This document shows positions 63,306 through 64,000 of a stretch of DNA of 64,000 bases, in pieces. This DNA is from Strongyloides papillosus (lineage: Eukaryota > Nematoda > Chromadorea > Rhabditida > Strongyloididae). Where the stretch lies: positions 558,001 to 622,000 of the forward strand of contig SRSI01000001.1 of NCBI GenBank assembly GCA_005656395.1, read 5' to 3'. The notes under the pieces were generated by a model that was given only the letters and a program-made list of their open reading frames with translations, did no database searches and was not told where the DNA came from. Position 1 is the stretch's first letter; each line of letters opens with the position of its first letter. The position numbers were made by a program, and so were the translations under genes.

Positions 63306-64000
63306 ATGTGGTTTGAAGAACGATCCTGGAATAATATGAAGATGTCTTCATTGATAGTTGAAGAGTGGAGAGATGTTTGGTCATATAAAGTTGATTTTCT
63401 TCTATGTGGTATTGCATACCTTGTAGCAACAACAAATATTTTAAATTTACCACGTCTTATTATTGATAACGGTGGTCTAGCATTTGTTACTGCCTATGGT
63501 GCTTCATTATTCATAGTTGTATTACCTATAATAATTCTTGAGATTGCTGTTGGTCAACTTACAGGTCGTGCCCCAGTACGAGCTTTCTATAATATATCAC
63601 CTTTCTTTAAGGGTGTTGGTGTTTCACAGATACTTTTTTGTATTTTTGTACTTGCTTATATGTCAAGATTTCTTGGTTGGTTATTATTATATGCTTTCCA
63701 TTTATTCTTAACAATTATTGATGAAAGACCTGGTTTACCATGGTTAAATTGTAAAGATTATGGTGAATTCCATAGAACAACATGTAGAGAGGCTGGAAAT
63801 TTTGTCAATTTTACAACAAAATCAACTTCACAACTTTCAGCTATTGCTGAACAAAGTTCATTATCACAATTCATGGCTACACTTGAAAATCCATCCTCAT
63901 CTATAGCTGATTTTGGTAATTTTCAATATCATCTATTAGCATCACAAGGTGCCGTCTGGATATTGGTATTTATTGCTATATGCCTTGGTGTACGTTGGTT
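63306..64000 (+). CDS. SLC6-type sodium/neurotransmitter symporter (5' part; runs off the window)
   Basis: This is the start of a sodium-coupled solute transporter in the SLC6 (SNF) family; 231 codons and two bases are visible with no intron. I start at the ATG at 63306; another ATG in frame at 63336 is possible. Upstream is a TTACTTTTTAG acceptor ending 63231. A cytosolic N-terminus with RDVWSYKVDFLL leads into TM1 and NILNLPRLIIDNGG, which lines up with the NVWRFPYL..NGGGAF signature. TM2 contains LPIIILEIAVGQLTGR, close to the family's LE-x-x-x-GQ motif. TM3 follows, and then an extracellular loop with two cysteines (WLNCKD and TTCREAG) and Asn sites. The TM1 signature is changed: Trp-Arg is replaced by Leu-Asn, so transport properties may differ. 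It could be a divergent member. Confidence 0.85.
   Translation, partial: MWFEERSWNNMKMSSLIVEEWRDVWSYKVDFLLCGIAYLVATTNILNLPRLIIDNGGLAFVTAYGASLFIVVLPIIILEIAVGQLTGRAPVRAFYNISPFFKGVGVSQILFCIFVLAYMSRFLGWLLLYAFHLFLTIIDERPGLPWLNCKDYGEFHRTTCREAGNFVNFTTKSTSQLSAIAEQSSLSQFMATLENPSSSIADFGNFQYHLLASQGAVWILVFIAICLGVRW

Overview
The window looks like nuclear DNA of a Strongyloides-type nematode (family Strongyloididae; inferred, not proven). It is extremely AT-rich. Introns are few and mostly 40-110 nt. Pyrimidine-rich TTTTAG/TTTCAG acceptors sit just upstream of several start codons, as expected for spliced-leader trans-splicing. Several genes belong to nematode-typical families: patched-related protein, carboxypeptidase with a ShK tail, MADF protein, and a PAI-only paired protein. 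Exon joins below were made by eye from reading frame, GT..AG sites and homology.

Layout. 1-10.0 kb: gene-free AT-rich DNA. 10.0-22.6 kb: compact housekeeping cluster with a calumenin-like ER calcium protein (+), NSUN2-type RNA m5C methyltransferase (-), F-box protein (-), RAE1 mRNA-export factor (+), a decayed KNL1/Spc105-like kinetochore gene (+), and a CNOT4 E3 ligase (+) interrupted by one frameshift in an A7 run. 22.6-26.0 kb: repeat-rich spacer with two copies of a non-autonomous inverted-repeat element and a relic of a 7TM chemoreceptor-like gene. 26.0-31.6 kb: a KDEL-ending PDI-like protein without a redox CXXC (-), an orphan four-TM protein (-), and an orphan 513-aa protein (+). 32.6-33.6 kb: paired-domain (PAI only) factor (-). 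37.6-41.2 kb: patched-related protein with sterol-sensing domain (+). 41.6-42.1 kb: small secreted protein (-) with a decayed tandem paralogue beside it. 43.6-46.3 kb: M14 carboxypeptidase with C-terminal ShK domain (+). 47.7-48.7 kb: fatty acid 2-hydroxylase (+). 49.9-50.7 kb: NOP10 and a small one-TM protein (+). 51.1-52.0 kb: MADF-domain protein (-). 52.0-63.3 kb: an 11-kb gene desert containing GC-rich islands. 63.3 kb to the right edge: the 5' part of a divergent SLC6-type transporter (+).

The genes do not form one pathway. Most are independent conserved eukaryotic functions: translation and RNA modification (NSUN2, NOP10), mRNA export and turnover (RAE1, CNOT4), ER folding and calcium (calumenin, PDI-like), and membrane lipid or sterol biology (FA2H, patched-related). 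I found no CRISPR array, bacterial-type operon, tRNA, rRNA or clearly new multi-gene system. The most notable observations are the broken KNL1-like gene, the CNOT4 frameshift, the inverted-repeat element family, the redox-dead ER protein, two decayed gene fragments, the altered TM1 signature of the transporter, and shared GC-rich motifs in the right-hand desert.
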